Shown piece by piece: positions 62,072-64,000 of a DNA stretch of 64,000 nucleotides. The notes under the pieces are model-generated. The model was not told where the DNA came from, did no database searches, and saw nothing but the letters and a program-made list of their open reading frames with translations. Position 1 is the first letter of the stretch; each line of letters begins with the position of its first letter. The stretch comes from Bacteroidales bacterium (GTDB taxonomy: Bacteria > Bacteroidota > Bacteroidia > Bacteroidales > UBA1402), in NCBI GenBank assembly GCA_028709215.1, contig JAQVXI010000003.1, positions 16,949 through 80,948 of the forward strand, read 5' to 3'. Made by a program: the position numbers and the translations under genes.

Positions 62072-63424
62072 ATGCATCATCAAAAGGACATAGACCCACT
62101 GCAAAAACGGTTGCAAAATCACGAGACAAATGCTCCTGATTTTAACGACTTGTTTGCGTCAGCCATGCCTGATGACATACAACTGCGTTCCATACTCCGC
62201 TCAAAACTGGCTCAACACAGCACCATTGCTCCTCCGTATGAGGCCTTTCCATTCACATCCGCCACAGTAAACGCACCAACCAAATCACGTTACAGCGTGT
62301 GGTGGCAAATTCCTGTCTCCATCGCAGCCGGGCTCGCTTTATGGTTGATGATTCCTTCCCAGCTGCAAAAGAATGACGGGCTTGAAAGAACAGGTGTTCT
62401 CCAAATGGAATCTCCCTCAACATCGGAGGCGATGACACAAACCATTTCCCGCTCGGCAAATACCCGCACCGCGACCATACAAACCAAAGACATCCACTTA
62501 GCGACCTTAGACGTCACCGAAACGGAAGAATCCAACGCAACACAAACCGATACCACGGATTCAAACCAACCGAATACGCAAACCGGAATGACCAAATTGG
62601 CTGCCGGTCGATTGCATTCCTTGCACGTAAACAAACACAAATACGAAGCAATTTATGCACAGGCAAGCGCTTCCAGGCAATCCAATCGCGGAAAATCCAG
62701 CATAGGCCTCGACCTAACCGGAGGAAGTCGAGTCTTATCGTTTGTCAACAGCAATTCCCTGGACGCAGCACCCATGATAGCCGGTGTAGATCAGGTAGAA
62801 GCCGGACTAAATGCAATCGAAAACCACGATGCCTTAAGTTTGCGTGCTGCCAATTCTTCAAAAAACGAATGGAAAGCCCCACACAATATTCCTGTTGCTG
62901 CGCTCACTTCGTACGAGGCCAGCTACGCCTTGCCCATAAACCTCGGAGTATCGTATGCACTGCCACTAAGCTCACTTTTTGAGTTACAAACGGGATTGCA
63001 ATACAGCTACCTTTCCGGTCGTACAACCGGTATGACGGGCAGCAATCATTTTGAACTGCGGCAAGCCTTGCATTACCTAGGAATTCCAATGAAACTCGCC
63101 TTGCAAGTCCACCACTCAAACCACTTACGATTGTATGTTGCTTTTGGTGGTACAATCGAAAAAGGGCTGGTAGGCACACAGCGATCTACTGTCACACAAG
63201 CCGATGGTACACAATCGGTTTGGCGCAGCAGTCAGGCCATACAAGGTCTTCAGAGTTCTGTCTCCGGACAAATCGGATTGGAATATCGGTTGTCAAAAAA
63301 CACACACGTGTATGCCGAACCCGGGGCGAATTATTTCTTTGATAACGAGCAACCCATTTCCACGCGAACCGTTGAACCGTTCAATTTCAACGTAAGCATT
63401 GGCCTCCGCTATCGCCTCAATTAG
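62072..63424 (+). CDS. Probable dual membrane-spanning anti-sigma factor (inner-membrane helix plus outer-membrane barrel)
   Basis: The 450-residue protein has no signal peptide. The first 70 residues are polar and presumably cytoplasmic. A single hydrophobic helix lies at about 73-96 (WWQIPVSIAAGLALWLMIPS), followed by a long Thr/Ser/Asn-rich linker (about 97-280) and a C-terminal stretch of alternating strands (about 283-450, YALPINLGVSYALPLSSLFELQTGLQYSYL to FNVSIGLRYRLN) that looks like an eight-strand outer-membrane barrel. This layout matches the Dma-type anti-sigma factors reported in B. thetaiotaomicron, which connect the outer membrane with a cytoplasmic sigma factor. It is coupled to the ECF gene by a two-base gap. 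Sigma binding by the N-terminus is inferred. Confidence 0.78.
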   Translation: MHHQKDIDPLQKRLQNHETNAPDFNDLFASAMPDDIQLRSILRSKLAQHSTIAPPYEAFPFTSATVNAPTKSRYSVWWQIPVSIAAGLALWLMIPSQLQKNDGLERTGVLQMESPSTSEAMTQTISRSANTRTATIQTKDIHLATLDVTETEESNATQTDTTDSNQPNTQTGMTKLAAGRLHSLHVNKHKYEAIYAQASASRQSNRGKSSIGLDLTGGSRVLSFVNSNSLDAAPMIAGVDQVEAGLNAIENHDALSLRAANSSKNEWKAPHNIPVAALTSYEASYALPINLGVSYALPLSSLFELQTGLQYSYLSGRTTGMTGSNHFELRQALHYLGIPMKLALQVHHSNHLRLYVAFGGTIEKGLVGTQRSTVTQADGTQSVWRSSQAIQGLQSSVSGQIGLEYRLSKNTHVYAEPGANYFFDNEQPISTRTVEPFNFNVSIGLRYRLN

Positions 63425-63431
63425 CAAATCC

Positions 63432-63462
63432 TGCACATTTTGTATTTTTTTGTGCATTTTTA
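63432..63462 (+). terminator. Probable terminator after the sigma/anti-sigma operon
   Basis: TGCACA (63432-63437) pairs with TGTGCA (63451-63456) over a 13-base T-rich loop and is followed by TTTTTATT, starting eight bases after the stop codon. The stem is short. Confidence 0.5.
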
Positions 63463-63497
63463 TTCCTGGTGCGATGGGATAAATCAAATGGTTCATT

Positions 63498-63528
63498 ACC
63501 TTTGTCGGGTCGTATTTTCTGCGACCCA
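63498..63528 (+). promoter_or_regulatory. -7 promoter element and 5' hairpin of the etfB gene
   Basis: TACCTTTG (63498-63505) matches TAnnTTTG; no clear -33 element is seen. A 6-bp hairpin, GGGTCG (63508-63513) and CGACCC (63523-63528), would lie at the very 5' end of the transcript and could protect it. Confidence 0.55.
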
Positions 63529-63556
63529 TTGAAAAACACTTTTAAACAGAGGATAT

Positions 63557-64000
63557 ATGAATTTAAACATTTTGGTCCTAGCCAAACAGGTGCCCGATAC
63601 CCGAAACGTGGGTAAGGATGCCATGACACCGGAAGGGACTGTGAATCGATCAGCACTTCCGGCCATCTTCAATCCGGAAGACCTAAATGCGCTGGAGCAA
63701 GCACTTCAGCTCAAAGATCGTTACCCATTATCAACCGTAAACGTTTTAACCATGGGGCCTTTTCGGGCTGCTGAAATCGTTCGGGAAGCATTATATAGAG
63801 GCGCAGACGGTGGCATTGTGCTCAGTGATCGTGCCTTTGCAGGATCCGACACGCTTGCAACATCCTATGCGCTGAGTTCTGCCATTCGCAAAATGGGAAA
63901 CATTGACATCATTTTTTGCGGAAGACAGGCCATCGATGGAGATACGGCACAAGTAGGGCCACAAGTGGCTGAAAAGCTCGGTTGGAAGCAAATCACTTAT
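63557..64000 (+). CDS. etfB: Electron transfer flavoprotein, beta subunit (partial, cut by window end)
   Basis: The frame opens at the ATG at 63557 and runs in frame for 148 codons to the window edge without a stop. The start MNLNILVLAKQVPDTRNVG and the later LSDRAFAGSDTLATSYALS and GRQAIDGDTAQVGPQ are signatures of EtfB. With EtfA it forms an FAD-containing carrier that takes electrons from acyl-CoA or other dehydrogenases. About 100 residues are missing from the C terminus; etfA is expected just downstream. Confidence 0.95.
   Translation, partial: MNLNILVLAKQVPDTRNVGKDAMTPEGTVNRSALPAIFNPEDLNALEQALQLKDRYPLSTVNVLTMGPFRAAEIVREALYRGADGGIVLSDRAFAGSDTLATSYALSSAIRKMGNIDIIFCGRQAIDGDTAQVGPQVAEKLGWKQITY

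Overview
The window comes from a member of the Bacteroidota, most likely the order Bacteroidales. The evidence is three SusC/SusD outer-membrane pairs, a hybrid two-component regulator (sensor, kinase, receiver and AraC domains in one protein), many lipoproteins with an acidic stretch after the lipid cysteine, the trp gene order B-E-G-D-C-F-A, and repeated TAnnTTTG promoter elements, some with TTG/TTTG about 19 bases upstream. No rRNA, tRNA, insertion sequence, phage or CRISPR locus was seen.

Region 1 (1-2570): three 60-base tandem repeats with a hairpin, then a BlaI/MecI-type repressor and its membrane metalloprotease partner, with a nested palindromic operator over the promoter. Region 2 (2583-33007): fourteen consecutive minus-strand genes in 30.4 kb with almost no spacing. 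In transcription order they are FAS1 lipoprotein, FAS1 lipoprotein, SusC, SusD, FAS1 lipoprotein, SusC, SusD, a large secreted protein of unknown family, an alginate-lyase-like/GH43 fusion, a GH28-like hydrolase, a beta-helix lipoprotein, a second GH28-like hydrolase, SusC, SusD. This looks like a polysaccharide utilisation locus (PUL) for a uronate-containing glycan carrying pentose side chains; the exact glycan cannot be read from sequence. Region 3 (33136-36975): a giant secreted protein with three discoidin-like repeats.

Region 4 (37092-39082): plus-strand housekeeping genes (acyltransferase, CDGSH Fe-S protein, TerB/J-domain protein). Region 5 (39079-45676): a complete seven-gene tryptophan operon preceded by a leader peptide with three consecutive Trp codons, an antiterminator pairing and an intrinsic terminator, i.e. 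a classical attenuator. Region 6 (45725-54503): GH51 arabinofuranosidase-like enzyme, an ECF sigma factor without an anti-sigma partner, the hybrid two-component regulator, and a GH88 unsaturated glucuronyl hydrolase. These are natural partners of the PUL (debranching, regulation, cleavage of unsaturated lyase products). Region 7 (54608-56222): pabB and pabC for para-aminobenzoate, without pabA. Region 8 (56215-60219): GH43 lipoprotein, MFS sugar transporter and ROK sugar kinase, a short route from released sugar to sugar phosphate. Region 9 (60379-63424): two small secreted Spy/LTxxQ-like proteins, an ECF sigma factor, and a protein with an inner-membrane helix and a C-terminal outer-membrane barrel, resembling dual membrane-spanning anti-sigma factors. 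The window ends inside an electron-transfer flavoprotein beta-subunit gene.

The most unusual elements are the eight FAS1 domains spread over three surface-type lipoproteins and translationally interlocked with two SusCD pairs, the four-domain lyase/GH43 fusion, the unknown 754-residue protein beside it, the trp attenuator, and the sigma/trans-envelope anti-sigma pair.
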